From the NCBI GenBank assembly GCA_025774935.1, contig JALGZK010000003.1, positions 232,784-296,783 on the forward strand: a DNA stretch of 64,000 bases, written 5' to 3'. This document shows positions 49,314 to 57,815 of the stretch, piece after piece. The number at the start of each line of letters is the position of its first letter. Position 1 is the stretch's first letter. This DNA comes from a bacterium. Lineage in GTDB: Bacteria; Joyebacterota; Joyebacteria; Joyebacterales; Joyebacteraceae. A model generated the notes under the pieces. It worked only from the letters and a program-made list of their open reading frames with translations. It searched no databases and was not told the DNA's origin. The translations under genes and the position numbers were made by a program.

Positions 49314-50933
49314 TCATCGAAGCCCCTCAGGCGTGACCGTCGCGCTCGTGAAGAGGGCATCTGCGTAGCGAGGTCCGACAGACGAGTCCTTCTGAACGAT
49401 CTCTGCCTCGACGATGAAGTCTCCTTCGTCCACCACCGGGAGGGGCATCCGGAACTCTCGTTTCCCGCCCGGCGCTACGGGTACCCAGTTGTCCTTTCCG
49501 ATCGTCATGGTCGCGATGGCCTGTCCGGTCGTTCTCTTGAGGACGATGGTCCCCTTCACATGCCCCGCCGCCCCTCCGGTGTTGCCGACCGTGAGGACCG
49601 CACCTCCGGGGTTCAGCTCGGGGTCCGACCTGATGAGCTTGAGGCTGACGATGTCCACGTTCGCCTCGCCTCGGGTGGGCGGCGCGATTACGAGCAGCGC
49701 GCCCATGTCGTACAGGGTCTCCCATCCTTCCTGGGACGGATCACCGTCCGCGCTCCCGACGAGACGCACTCCCTTGACTACTGTGGACTCGAGGGTCTCG
49801 ACCCGCTCCATCTTCACCATCGCCCTGAAGAGCGCCGTCCTCTTCGGCCCCACCTCGAGGCTGTCCGGCGAGACCTCGACGCTGAGACCAGGAACGGAAT
49901 CGCCCGACTGCCCGAAGGTCCAGGCGCCGTCGCTCTCCATTCGCACGTCCTCGACCGTCGCCTTGAGCACGATGGACGTGTCCCCGGTGTTCCGCACGCG
50001 GACCGGTACCGATCTCGCCGCCCCGGAAGGGAGAGTCAGCTCGAACATCGACTCCTCCAGCCAGAGGTCGGTGCCCAGCTCGCCCCGGAGGTCCCGGTCG
50101 CTCCCGGCGATGCGATCCCCCAGGCTCACCAGGAACTGCGCCCGGGATTCGCGTCCTCTGCCGAGATCGAGCCTCACGAGTGCCGTGTACGCCCCCGGGG
50201 GGAGCTGTCGCGCGAACGTGCAGTCCATCCGCACGAGCTGCCCGGGATAGATCGCCATGGGGTGTCCTGTAGTCCTGACGGGTATCTCCGCTCTCTCCGG
50301 AAATCCACCGGCTTCCGGGTACAGGAGCACGTCTCCCTTCACGTCGGTCACCCAGACGCCCGTGTTCCGAACGTCGATGGTCAGCGTCGGGCTCCTTGCG
50401 TTCCCGTGGAGCTCCACACCCTCTACGTCGAGCTGAAGCGATCCGCTGGAACGGACTCTGATGAGAAGCTCTACGTTGATGGCCGCAATGAGCTGGGTCA
50501 CCATCGCGGCCGCTGGTTCCTCCGGACGTAGCTTGACGAGAACGAACGCAGAGTACGAGCCGAACGCCCCCTCCGGGCACTTCACGACCAAAGGAACAGT
50601 CTGTCTCTCACCTCCGCTCATCGTGATCTCCGGGAGGGTCTCGATCCACCCCGTCGCTGACCTCACGCCAGCGCCGGAATCGGTCGGGATCTTCGCGCCG
50701 CTCGTCTTCTGGAAGAGGTCCTTGAGCTCGAGGTCGATGACGACTCTACCTTGACCAGTGGCGATGACAGCGAACTCGCCCTGCCACGTCCCCCCGGGAG
50801 CGATGTCGATCTCTATGAACGTCGGACCCACTGCGACCCCGCCCATGTCCGGCCCAGGCTCCTGGGCGCAAGCGTAAGGAGCGAGCAGGGCGATCGCCGC
50901 GATGAACCACAAGACAAGAAGTAGGGCTTTCAT
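49314..50933 (-). CDS. Secreted multi-Ig protein, chaperone- or DUF916-like
   Basis: A 539-residue protein with a signal peptide (LLLVLWFIAAIALLAPYACA). The N-terminal region (about 30-150) reads VGPTFIEIDIAPGGTWQGEF, then WIETLPEITMSGGERQTVPL and GSYSAFVLVKL. This is the strand pattern of DUF916/P-pilus-chaperone-like Ig folds. At least three further Ig-like modules follow up to the C-terminus (FELTLPSGAARSVPVRVRNT; GDFIVEAEIV). The ATG at 50933 follows GGGGAGAAC. It lies 16 nt upstream of the secretin start, so the two are likely coupled. It could be a periplasmic chaperone or anchor for the secreted subunits next to it. The family assignment is by strand pattern and needs a profile search. 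Confidence 0.55.
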   Translation of the reverse strand: MKALLLVLWFIAAIALLAPYACAQEPGPDMGGVAVGPTFIEIDIAPGGTWQGEFAVIATGQGRVVIDLELKDLFQKTSGAKIPTDSGAGVRSATGWIETLPEITMSGGERQTVPLVVKCPEGAFGSYSAFVLVKLRPEEPAAAMVTQLIAAINVELLIRVRSSGSLQLDVEGVELHGNARSPTLTIDVRNTGVWVTDVKGDVLLYPEAGGFPERAEIPVRTTGHPMAIYPGQLVRMDCTFARQLPPGAYTALVRLDLGRGRESRAQFLVSLGDRIAGSDRDLRGELGTDLWLEESMFELTLPSGAARSVPVRVRNTGDTSIVLKATVEDVRMESDGAWTFGQSGDSVPGLSVEVSPDSLEVGPKRTALFRAMVKMERVETLESTVVKGVRLVGSADGDPSQEGWETLYDMGALLVIAPPTRGEANVDIVSLKLIRSDPELNPGGAVLTVGNTGGAAGHVKGTIVLKRTTGQAIATMTIGKDNWVPVAPGGKREFRMPLPVVDEGDFIVEAEIVQKDSSVGPRYADALFTSATVTPEGLR

Positions 50934-50968
50934 GATGTTCTCCCCGGCAGTCTGCACAGCAACTCGGC

Positions 50969-51000
50969 GGCACTGGAGGCTCCGAAGAGCCTCCAGTGCC
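50969..51000 (-). terminator. 14-bp UUCG-loop hairpin after the secreted subunit gene
   Basis: A perfect 14-bp stem (GGCACTGGAGGCTC paired with GAGCCTCCAGTGCC) closes a TTCG tetraloop on the minus strand, 13 nt after the stop of the 243-residue gene. No U tract follows. It may act as attenuator or as mRNA stabiliser, giving more of the subunit than of the downstream chaperone-like protein and secretin. Confidence 0.65.
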
Positions 51001-51013
51001 AGTCCGTGCTACA

Positions 51014-51745
51014 TCACGGTGACGTGAAGTCGACGTCGAGCCACGTGGTGTAGAGGTCCCCGCCGTCCATCATGCCATTACGATGGATACGACAGAGGAA
51101 CTTGATGGTCCCAAAGACCTGCGGTGCCATGGACCCAGTCGTGTAGACCTGGCTCGCCGGCGCGCAGGGGAACATATGCTGGTTGGGGAAGTCCCCCGCG
51201 CCGCAGATCGTCATCAGGCCACCGCCCGCCGGCCCGCTCAGATAGCAGCCGGGGTTCCCGCAGAACGGGACCGTGTGGCCCGCGACCGGAACGCCGCCAA
51301 TCGTGAACGGACACATCGCGATGGTGAACCACGTCGGGATCGTGCCGAAGGGCGAGTTGAGCGTCCCCGTCAGATCTCCGTTCGTGTGCACGTTCATCGT
51401 CAACGCGTTGTTCGACTGGACGTAGATCACCGCTCCGTCGTCGGACTCGTAGTACATCCCCGTGGGAGCGTACCAGTGGTCACCTGCCCACGGGTACATC
51501 GGGTGCTGGTTGTCAGTGTCCGGGCACTTCGTGTACGCGCCAGTCGGCGACGTGTTGTACCAATCGAACGGCGACTGGTCGGTGAAGTGGATCTCGGCGT
51601 CCTGACGCAGAACCTGGATCCAGCAGTCGATCTGGAGTTCGATCGTGATGTCGCCCTCCGGATCTCCGTCCCACGTGGTGTTGTAGGCCATGGCCGGCAG
51701 TGCGAGCGCGGCCATCGTCATGATTGCCACGAATACCCGCAACAT
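51014..51745 (-). CDS. Secreted Cys-rich beta-sandwich protein, candidate major subunit
   Basis: A 243-residue protein with a clear signal peptide (FVAIMTMAALALPAMA, cleavage before YNTTW). The mature chain has eight cysteines, which suits disulfides. Its strand pattern (ITIELQIDCWIQVL; VIYVQSNNALTMNVH; then TIKFLCRIH and YTTWLDVDFTSP) resembles pilin-like or spore-coat/DUF4402-type subunits. The C-terminus is a short strand. The gene precedes a 14-bp hairpin, a common arrangement for an abundant structural component. No type IV prepilin motif is present, so it is not a type IV pilin. A role as the exported subunit of the secretin locus is inferred. Confidence 0.6.
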   Translation of the reverse strand: MLRVFVAIMTMAALALPAMAYNTTWDGDPEGDITIELQIDCWIQVLRQDAEIHFTDQSPFDWYNTSPTGAYTKCPDTDNQHPMYPWAGDHWYAPTGMYYESDDGAVIYVQSNNALTMNVHTNGDLTGTLNSPFGTIPTWFTIAMCPFTIGGVPVAGHTVPFCGNPGCYLSGPAGGGLMTICGAGDFPNQHMFPCAPASQVYTTGSMAPQVFGTIKFLCRIHRNGMMDGGDLYTTWLDVDFTSP

Positions 51746-52044
51746 GATAAGGTTTCCTCCTACTCTCGCTGACCGTGGGTGGTCGGTCCGCCGCAGTGCC
51801 CAAACAGGGAGAGGGAGTGTCGTCTCATGCGTCCTCCCCTCGCCGGGGTTGGCGGATCACCGCGGCTCCCTTGCCCGGCCTTCGTTCCTCGGGGAGCCGC
51901 TCACTTCAGCGCGGCATAGGGCCGCGGATTCCCCCATGGCACCTCCTTCCTGAAGCACCGATCCCGGGCCAGCGGCGATTCGCATCCCCCTCGCTCGCCG
52001 GTCTCCATGATCCCAGGATCAACCTACTGAGTTTCATCGCCGGG
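51746..52044. other. Leader of subunit gene with two tiny ORFs bearing strong ribosome sites
   Basis: On the minus strand, AAGGAGGTGCC precedes an ATG that opens a 26-codon frame (begins MGESAALCRAEV). GGGGAGGACGC precedes another ATG that opens a 22-codon frame (begins MRRHSLSLFGHCGG). Neither resembles a known peptide. They may be leader peptides or chance; no promoter was recognised. Confidence 0.3.
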
Positions 52045-53082
52045 CTAGCCCGGCGACCCGACCAACAGAACCTGACTGGCGTACGCACCGGGACGGTCTC
52101 CCAGTGTCACGTCGAGCTCCAGTCGGAAGCGCGCCATGAACACGCCGCGCTCCCCGTACCCCGACATGAGGACGTCGCTCTCACCTACCGCCATCCAGTC
52201 ACCGGGTTCTCCGTCCGCGCCGAGCCTCGTCCACTCCACCCTCTCCAGGGGAATCTCGCCGTTCTCGGATACGAAGGGCGTTCCGGATAGCCTGAGCGCC
52301 CACTGCATCTCGTTGCTGGCAAGGAGCACCTCCACGTCGGGCTCGAGGACGTACCGCCCCGGGCCCGGCCCCCCCTGGATCGCGAACTCGGACTGCGACG
52401 CCACCACGAGGCTGAAGCTCCCGACTGACATCTCCACGGGAATGGACACCCCGCCACCACTCCCCGCGACGATCTCCTCAGGTGACGTGGTCCCGAGCCC
52501 TTCGTCCGTGCCGGGAGCGACGAGCCGTGCCGGAGGCGCGAACTCCGAGGACGGTTCCGACGTCCCGGGCGGCCTGACGGGCACGAGCCGAAGAACTCCC
52601 TCTCGGGGTCCCGGCGCGTCCTCCCAGGACGGCCTCACCTGAAGGAGCACCGTGAGTCCCTCTGCGGGCTGGGGCCCTGTGCCCCGCGCGATGATCGGCC
52701 TGTCCACCGCAGGAACGAACTGCCCGCCCGTCTCAGGTGAACTCACGAGCACCGCGTGAGGATCGAGGACGCCCCCCTCTCCTTCCATCCCACCGACCTC
52801 GATGGCGACGGCCCACTCCGGCAGGGGCGATGCTACGGCGAAGGTGAGGAGCCCCTGGGAAGCCGGCACCATCGGGATTCCTTCCTCTGGAGAGAGAGGC
52901 ACCACCTCATCGAGGATCAGCTGATCTGCATCAGGGGTAATCTGCATGGTGATCGTCAGAGGCGTGCCCAGACTTCCGGAGTCCGTCTCGACCTGCACGC
53001 GCCCGGAAGCCATCGTCGTCGGCTGGAGCATCAGCACCAGAGGAACAAGCCCGCACACAACCAGTCGCCAACACATTGTCAT
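52045..53082 (-). CDS. Secreted beta-sandwich protein of the secretin locus
   Basis: A 345-residue protein with a signal peptide (WRLVVCGLVPLVLMLQPTTMA). Residues about 25-190 form a cohesin-like or Ig-like sheet (GSLGTPLTITMQITPDADQL). After a Pro/Ser-rich stretch, the C-terminal 130 residues have the pattern of pilin-like subunits (VEVLLASNEMQWALRLSGTP, then EIPLERVEWTRL, then GVFMARFRLELDVTLGDRPG). This is similar in layout to the 243-residue neighbour. The starts at 53082 and 53076 are both possible; GAAGGCGG fits the second. It is first behind the strong promoter at 53.4 kb and probably a minor or tip subunit. Function is inferred only. Confidence 0.55.
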   Translation of the reverse strand: MTMCWRLVVCGLVPLVLMLQPTTMASGRVQVETDSGSLGTPLTITMQITPDADQLILDEVVPLSPEEGIPMVPASQGLLTFAVASPLPEWAVAIEVGGMEGEGGVLDPHAVLVSSPETGGQFVPAVDRPIIARGTGPQPAEGLTVLLQVRPSWEDAPGPREGVLRLVPVRPPGTSEPSSEFAPPARLVAPGTDEGLGTTSPEEIVAGSGGGVSIPVEMSVGSFSLVVASQSEFAIQGGPGPGRYVLEPDVEVLLASNEMQWALRLSGTPFVSENGEIPLERVEWTRLGADGEPGDWMAVGESDVLMSGYGERGVFMARFRLELDVTLGDRPGAYASQVLLVGSPG

Positions 53083-53384
53083 CCGCCTTCTCGCTAGTGA
53101 CGCGTTTCGTGCTTGCTGCCCTCCACTCCGCACGCCGGTCCCTCCCTTCTCAGTGGATTCCCCGCCGCGCGGCGAACTCGCACGCGGTGGCGATCTCCCG
53201 CTCTTGTGAAAGCTCTCGGGGTTCACGACATCCCGCTCCTTCCGCGCCTCTCATGACACGCGCGCACGGAGTTATGCAGCGGACGATTCCGCCATTCGAC
53301 CAAGGTGCATTCCATCGTGCTTGTCCATCCGCGATGTGAGATGCCCCGGGTCACGCTACCATGACGATGTTGAAAGGATGTGTC
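53083..53384 (-). promoter_or_regulatory. Long 5' leader of the secretin locus
   Basis: About 296 nt lie between the predicted start (near 53378) and the first coding ATG. The frame is open through much of it, but only as Arg/Ser/Gly-rich sequence. No known riboswitch was recognised. The length is enough for a regulatory RNA element. Confidence 0.4.
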
Positions 53385-53413
53385 ATTATATAACGAGCGC
53401 AGGATGCCGTCAA
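53385..53413 (-). promoter_or_regulatory. Strong sigma70-like promoter of the secretin locus
   Basis: On the minus strand, TTGACG (53413-53408), a 17-nt spacer and a perfect TATAAT (53390-53385). The A/T stretch AAAATATTC directly upstream of the -35 resembles an UP element. The local base composition is much more A+T-rich than the rest of the window. Confidence 0.75.
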
Positions 53414-53594
53414 GAATATTTTGCTAACCGGATAGAGCCAGAAATGACGGTCTGTTCACTGAGTAAACGCTCATGATCCCACATATTGACCGTGCGCTCA
53501 CCCACATTCCCAATGTTCTGCCGCTTGAACGCTTCCCCCTTGCGCTCTTGGCCCCTTAACCGCCCGTTTCGCCTGCTCGTGTCGCCTGAAACGC

Positions 53595-53628
53595 AAAGCG
53601 GGAACAGCCTTCGGGCTGTTCCCGCTTT
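53595..53628 (-). terminator. Terminator of ppdK
   Basis: A perfect 15-bp stem (AAAGCGGGAACAGCC paired with GGCTGTTCCCGCTTT) with a 4-nt loop lies 42 nt after the ppdK stop. It is followed by GCGTTTC on the minus strand; on the plus strand by CCTTTC. Its A/T-flanked, long stem is the best terminator candidate in the window. Confidence 0.75.
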
Positions 53629-53669
53629 CCTTTCAGCTCCGCCGCCGTGGCGAATCTGTCACTCGGTGT

Positions 53670-56351
53670 CTAGTGGAATCCCCTCATCCGTGCCTTCAGA
53701 ACCGCGTGGGACGCAGCGAGGCGGGCTACTGGCACCCGGAACGGCGAGCAGCTGACGTACGCGAGGCCGGCATGGTGGCAGAAGTTGATCGAGTCCGGGT
53801 CGCCCCCGTGCTCTCCGCAGATGCCGATGTGGAGATCCGGGTTGGCCTGGCTGCCCTTCTCGGCCGCCATCTTGACGAGCTGGCCGACGCCCCGCTGGTC
53901 GAGCGACTGGAAGGGGTCTCTCCGGAGGATGCCCTGCTTCACGTACTCCTTGATGAACGGACCCGCGTCGTCCCGGCTGTAGCCGTACGCCATCTGGGTC
54001 AGGTCGTTCGTTCCGAACGAGAAGAAGTCCGCGTGCACCGCGACCTCATCCGCCGTGAGCGCCGCGCGCGGAATCTCGATCATGGTGCCGATTCGGATGT
54101 CGACGCTCGCCTTCTCACGCGCGATAACCTCGCGTGCCACGCGGTCGACCAGCTCCCGGAGGATCGAGAGCTCCTTCGCCTCGCCGACGAGCGGGATCAT
54201 CACCTCGGGCTTGACGTTCACGCCTCGCTTCGACAGCGCGCAAGCCGCCTCGTAGATCGCCCTCGCCTGCATCTCGTAGACCTCCGGGTACGTGATCCCG
54301 AGCCTGCACCCGCGGTGTCCGAGCATCGGGTTCGACTCGCGCAGCTCCTCCGCGCGGGCCTTCATCATCTCGGCGTCCTTGCCGAGGTCCGCCGCGAGCT
54401 GACCGATCTCCTCGTCCGGCGGGATGAACTCGTGGAGTGGAGGATCGAGGAGCCTGATCGTGACCGGGAGACCCTCCATGGCTTCCAGGATCCCCTCGAA
54501 GTCTTCCCGCTGGAACGGGAGGAGATTGCCGAGCGCCTCGCGCCGTTCCCCCTCGTCGCTCGCCATGATCATGGCTCGGATGTGTTTGATCCGCTCCTCG
54601 CCGAAGAACATGTGCTCCGTCCTGCAGAGACCGATTCCCTCGGCGCCGAAGCTCCGGGCCCGCGCCGCGTCCTGAGGATTGTCGGCATTCGTGCGGACGC
54701 CGAGCTGCCTGAACTCGTCCGCCCACTCGAGGAGCGTCGCGAAGTTGCCGGAGAGTTCCGGATCCACGGTCGCCACCTGGCCGAGAATGACCTCGCCGGT
54801 CGCGCCGTTCAGAGTGACCCAGTCACCTTCCTTGACGACCGTCCCGTCGACGGTGAAAGTCCTGGCGGCGTAGTCGATCTTGATGTCGCCCGCGCCCGCG
54901 ATGCAGCACTTCCCCATCCCGCGCGCGACGACCGCGGCGTGAGACGTCATGCCGCCCCTCGCAGTCAGTACGCCCTGCGCTACGTTCATTCCGTCGATGT
55001 CCTCCGGCGAGGTCTCCTCGCGCACGAGGACCGTCTTGCTCTTCTCCGGATCGCCACTCTCCGCCCAGCCCATGGCGTCCTCGGCCGTGAACACGACTCG
55101 CCCTACGCCCGCACCTGGAGAAGCGGGGAGTCCTTTCGTCAGGACGTCGTAGTCCGCCGCGGGGTCGAGGCGCTTGTGGAGAAGCTGCTCGATCTGATCG
55201 GGCTCGACCCTGAGGACTGCGGTCTTCCGGTCGATCAGGCCCTCGGCCTCCATCTCGACGGCGATCCTGACGGCAGCCTCGGCCGTGCGCTTGCCCGTCC
55301 GGGTCTGGAGCATCCAGAGCTTGCCGTCCTGGATCGTGAACTCGATGTCCTGGGTGTCGGTGTAGTGGCGCTCGAGCTTCTGTCGAATTGTCTCGAGCTC
55401 CCGGTAGATCGGCGGCATCGTCTCTTCGAGCGACTCCTCCGCTCCCTTCTTCTTCTGCGCGAGGTTGATCGGACGCGGAGTTCTCACGCCGGCCACGACG
55501 TCCTCGCCCTGCGCGTTCGGAAGGTACTCGCCGTAGAAGACTCGCTCGCCCGTCGCGGGGTCCCTCGTGAATGCGACCCCGGTCGCGCTGTCGGTGCCCA
55601 TGTTCCCGAAGACCATCGCCTGCACGTTGACCGCGGTGCCCCAATCGTCGGGTATCTCGTTCAGTCTCCGGTACGAGATCGCGCGCGGGATGTTCCACGA
55701 ATCGAAGACCGCCCGGATCGCACCCCAGAGCTGCTCCATGGGGTCGTCGGGGAAGTCCCTGCCGGAGAGCTCCTTCACCTTCGTCTTGTAGTCGGCCGTG
55801 ATGCTCTTGAGGTCATCCGCGTCGAGGTCGAGGTCGTGCCAGGCGCCCTTCTCCTTCTTCCGGGCATCGAGGATCGCGTGGAACGCCTCGATGTCGAGCC
55901 CCATCACGACGTCGGCGTACATCTGGATGAGACGCCTGTAGCTGTCGTAGACGAAGCGCTCGTCGCTCGTCTTCTTGATGAGACCCGCGGCCGTCTTCTC
56001 GTTGAGCCCGATGTTCAGTACGGTGTCCATCATGCCGGGCATTGATACCCGCGCACCGGAGCGAACGGAGAAGAGGAGCGGATTCTCTGGGTCGCCGAAT
56101 CCCGTGCCCATGGCCGCTTCGACCTTCCTGATGGCCGCCGTAACCTCGTCCTCGAGCCCATCCGGAAACACCCCGTCACGCTCCATGAAGTACGTGCAGA
56201 CCTTCGTCGAGATCGAGAATCCCGCCGGAACCGGGATCCCGAGGTTCGTCATCTCGGCGAGATTGGCGCCCTTGCCGCCGAGGATGTTCTTCATCTCCCC
56301 GCGACCGTCGGCTTTCCCCTCTCCGAAGAAGTAGACGCGCCTGTTAGGCAT
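53670..56351 (-). CDS. ppdK: Pyruvate, phosphate dikinase
   Basis: An 893-residue enzyme interconverting pyruvate, ATP and phosphate with phosphoenolpyruvate, AMP and pyrophosphate in the cytoplasm. The N-terminal ATP-grasp domain starts with GGKGANLAEMTNLGIPVPAGF. The phosphohistidine domain has GGMTSHAAVVARGMGKCCI with the catalytic His near residue 470. The C-terminal PEP-binding TIM barrel ends with GICGEHGGDPDSINFCHHAG and SCSPFRVPVARLAAS. The length is the family norm. AAAGGAG precedes the ATG. It has its own promoter and terminator and so is monocistronic. It provides a gluconeogenic or glycolytic link for sugars taken up by the glucan locus. Confidence 0.95.
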   Translation of the reverse strand: MPNRRVYFFGEGKADGRGEMKNILGGKGANLAEMTNLGIPVPAGFSISTKVCTYFMERDGVFPDGLEDEVTAAIRKVEAAMGTGFGDPENPLLFSVRSGARVSMPGMMDTVLNIGLNEKTAAGLIKKTSDERFVYDSYRRLIQMYADVVMGLDIEAFHAILDARKKEKGAWHDLDLDADDLKSITADYKTKVKELSGRDFPDDPMEQLWGAIRAVFDSWNIPRAISYRRLNEIPDDWGTAVNVQAMVFGNMGTDSATGVAFTRDPATGERVFYGEYLPNAQGEDVVAGVRTPRPINLAQKKKGAEESLEETMPPIYRELETIRQKLERHYTDTQDIEFTIQDGKLWMLQTRTGKRTAEAAVRIAVEMEAEGLIDRKTAVLRVEPDQIEQLLHKRLDPAADYDVLTKGLPASPGAGVGRVVFTAEDAMGWAESGDPEKSKTVLVREETSPEDIDGMNVAQGVLTARGGMTSHAAVVARGMGKCCIAGAGDIKIDYAARTFTVDGTVVKEGDWVTLNGATGEVILGQVATVDPELSGNFATLLEWADEFRQLGVRTNADNPQDAARARSFGAEGIGLCRTEHMFFGEERIKHIRAMIMASDEGERREALGNLLPFQREDFEGILEAMEGLPVTIRLLDPPLHEFIPPDEEIGQLAADLGKDAEMMKARAEELRESNPMLGHRGCRLGITYPEVYEMQARAIYEAACALSKRGVNVKPEVMIPLVGEAKELSILRELVDRVAREVIAREKASVDIRIGTMIEIPRAALTADEVAVHADFFSFGTNDLTQMAYGYSRDDAGPFIKEYVKQGILRRDPFQSLDQRGVGQLVKMAAEKGSQANPDLHIGICGEHGGDPDSINFCHHAGLAYVSCSPFRVPVARLAASHAVLKARMRGFH

Positions 56352-56445
56352 CCGAAACTCCTTTCAACTGTGCTTCTGCTCTGTGTTCCCCGTGTGGTCC
56401 GCCTCCGAGGCGGCTCTCGGGAATCAATCCCATCCAGAATCAGAG

Positions 56446-56474
56446 AGTATACCACCCCTCAGCGAGTCAGGCAA
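56446..56474 (-). promoter_or_regulatory. Sigma70-like promoter of ppdK
   Basis: On the minus strand, TTGCCT (56474-56469), a 17-nt spacer and TATACT (56451-56446). The leader of about 90 nt contains a short CCGCCTC/GAGGCGG hairpin (56400-56413) before the ribosome site. Confidence 0.65.
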
Positions 56475-56576
56475 ACGTGATTGCCCGTGACGGCTCGTTC
56501 GAATGAGGTTACGGGGAAACGGTGGGGCGTTCGGAGGGTCGGTCGTGGGTGGGCGGCACTCAGAAAGCAGGCGACG

Positions 56577-57815
56577 CTACCGGGTTGGCACCGTCTCCTT
56601 CTCACTCTCGCGTTCCGGAGCGGCCTCGGGCGCGGGAGCGTCCTGCCCCGGACCGTCGGAGGCCGCCTCGACTGCGGTCTCGTCCGCGGAGTCCCTTGCG
56701 ATCCGGCGGTACTCGACCTCCCGGCGGAGCTGCGCGGTGATGATCTGACGAAGGGTCGGCTCCTCGTCCTCGCCGTCGTCCGCGTCACGTGCCCCCAGGA
56801 GGTAGGCGAACTCCTGCCCGGGTGGACGCTCTGTCGTGACGGCGTTCTTGCGCTGCTGCTCGAAGATGACCCGCGCGACGAGGGCCGCCACGGCGTAGCT
56901 CCCGAGGATGTAGACGAGTCCGTGGGGAGCGACGAGCCCGAGCATCTGGCCTCCGAAGAAGACGGTGACTCCCCAGAGGACGAGAACGGTCATCTTCGGA
57001 TGGAGCCCGAACCGGATGAGGCGGTGGTGCACGTGCGACCTGTCGGCCGTCATCATGCCGCGCCGGGCCCGGGCGCGCCGCAGCATCGTCGTGACGACGT
57101 CGAAGGCCGGAACGACCATACAGGCGGCGACGACGAGGAGCGCGGTGCTGGCGGCGTCGTGGCGGGCCCCGATGATCGCGCCGCCACCCAGGAAGAACCC
57201 GAGGACCATGCTCCCGCCGTCCCCCAGGTAGATGTTGCCCTTCCGGAAGTTGTGGAGGAGGAACCCGAGCGAGCTGCCGAGGAGCCCGGCTGCCACTATA
57301 TAGAGGAGGGGCTGCCCGGAGAGGACGCCCGCTGCGAAGAGGCCGATCGCGGCGATCGCGGAGATTCCGCCGGCCAGTCCGTCCAGGCCGTCGATCAGGT
57401 TCACGGCGTTCATGAACCCCACCAGCCAGAACGCGGTGATCGGGTATCGGATCCAGCCGAGCCAGACCGACGGGCTGTCGATGAACCGAAAGCGCTCGAT
57501 GCCCACCCCGCCCGCCGTCACTCCGACCGCGACGACCGTTTGTGCTATGAGCTTCACCCACGGCCTCAGGTTGACCCGGTCGTCGATCATGCCGAGCACG
57601 AGGACCGCCGATCCTCCCGCCAGGAGAACGACGAGCTCCCTCGCCACCTCCGGCGACACGCCGGGGCACAGCCGCTGGGTCAGGAGCAAGGAGACGGCGA
57701 CCGTCCCGAAGATCACGAGACCGCCGGTCGTCGGGACCGGCCGCGCCCGCGTCCGCCGCGAGCTGGGATGATCGGCGAGGCGGAGCTTGAGACCGAGCCA
57801 CGCCGCTGGCCGCAC
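56577..57815 (-). CDS. Polyprenyl-phosphate N-acetylhexosamine-1-phosphate transferase (WecA/MraY family)
   Basis: At least 412 residues with multiple membrane helices. It carries the family motifs: PTTGGLVIF near the start, the catalytic-loop motif NLIDGLDGLAGG, LGDGGSMVLGF, and HVHHRLIRFG. It would attach the first sugar phosphate to undecaprenyl phosphate for a surface polysaccharide. The C-terminal 100 residues are a charged, Pro/Ala/Glu-rich cytosolic tail. The true N-terminus is unclear: the GTG at 57815 cuts into the first helix, and the frame is open another 70 nt upstream with no ATG, GTG or TTG but a CTG after a GAGGTG site. An adjacent ATG (57885) is in another frame. Confidence 0.85.
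   Translation of the reverse strand: MRPAAWLGLKLRLADHPSSRRTRARPVPTTGGLVIFGTVAVSLLLTQRLCPGVSPEVARELVVLLAGGSAVLVLGMIDDRVNLRPWVKLIAQTVVAVGVTAGGVGIERFRFIDSPSVWLGWIRYPITAFWLVGFMNAVNLIDGLDGLAGGISAIAAIGLFAAGVLSGQPLLYIVAAGLLGSSLGFLLHNFRKGNIYLGDGGSMVLGFFLGGGAIIGARHDAASTALLVVAACMVVPAFDVVTTMLRRARARRGMMTADRSHVHHRLIRFGLHPKMTVLVLWGVTVFFGGQMLGLVAPHGLVYILGSYAVAALVARVIFEQQRKNAVTTERPPGQEFAYLLGARDADDGEDEEPTLRQIITAQLRREVEYRRIARDSADETAVEAASDGPGQDAPAPEAAPERESEKETVPTR

Noticed and set aside
51014-51745. Type IV prepilin
   Set aside because: The N-terminus is a standard signal peptide with AMA cleavage; the G/A-FTLxE prepilin motif and long N-terminal helix are absent.
53673-56045. 790-codon plus-strand open frame opposite ppdK
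   Set aside because: It is exactly antisense to a fully supported ppdK gene, is rich in Arg, Glu, Val and Leu as expected for a shadow frame in high-GC DNA, and shows no motif or ribosome site.
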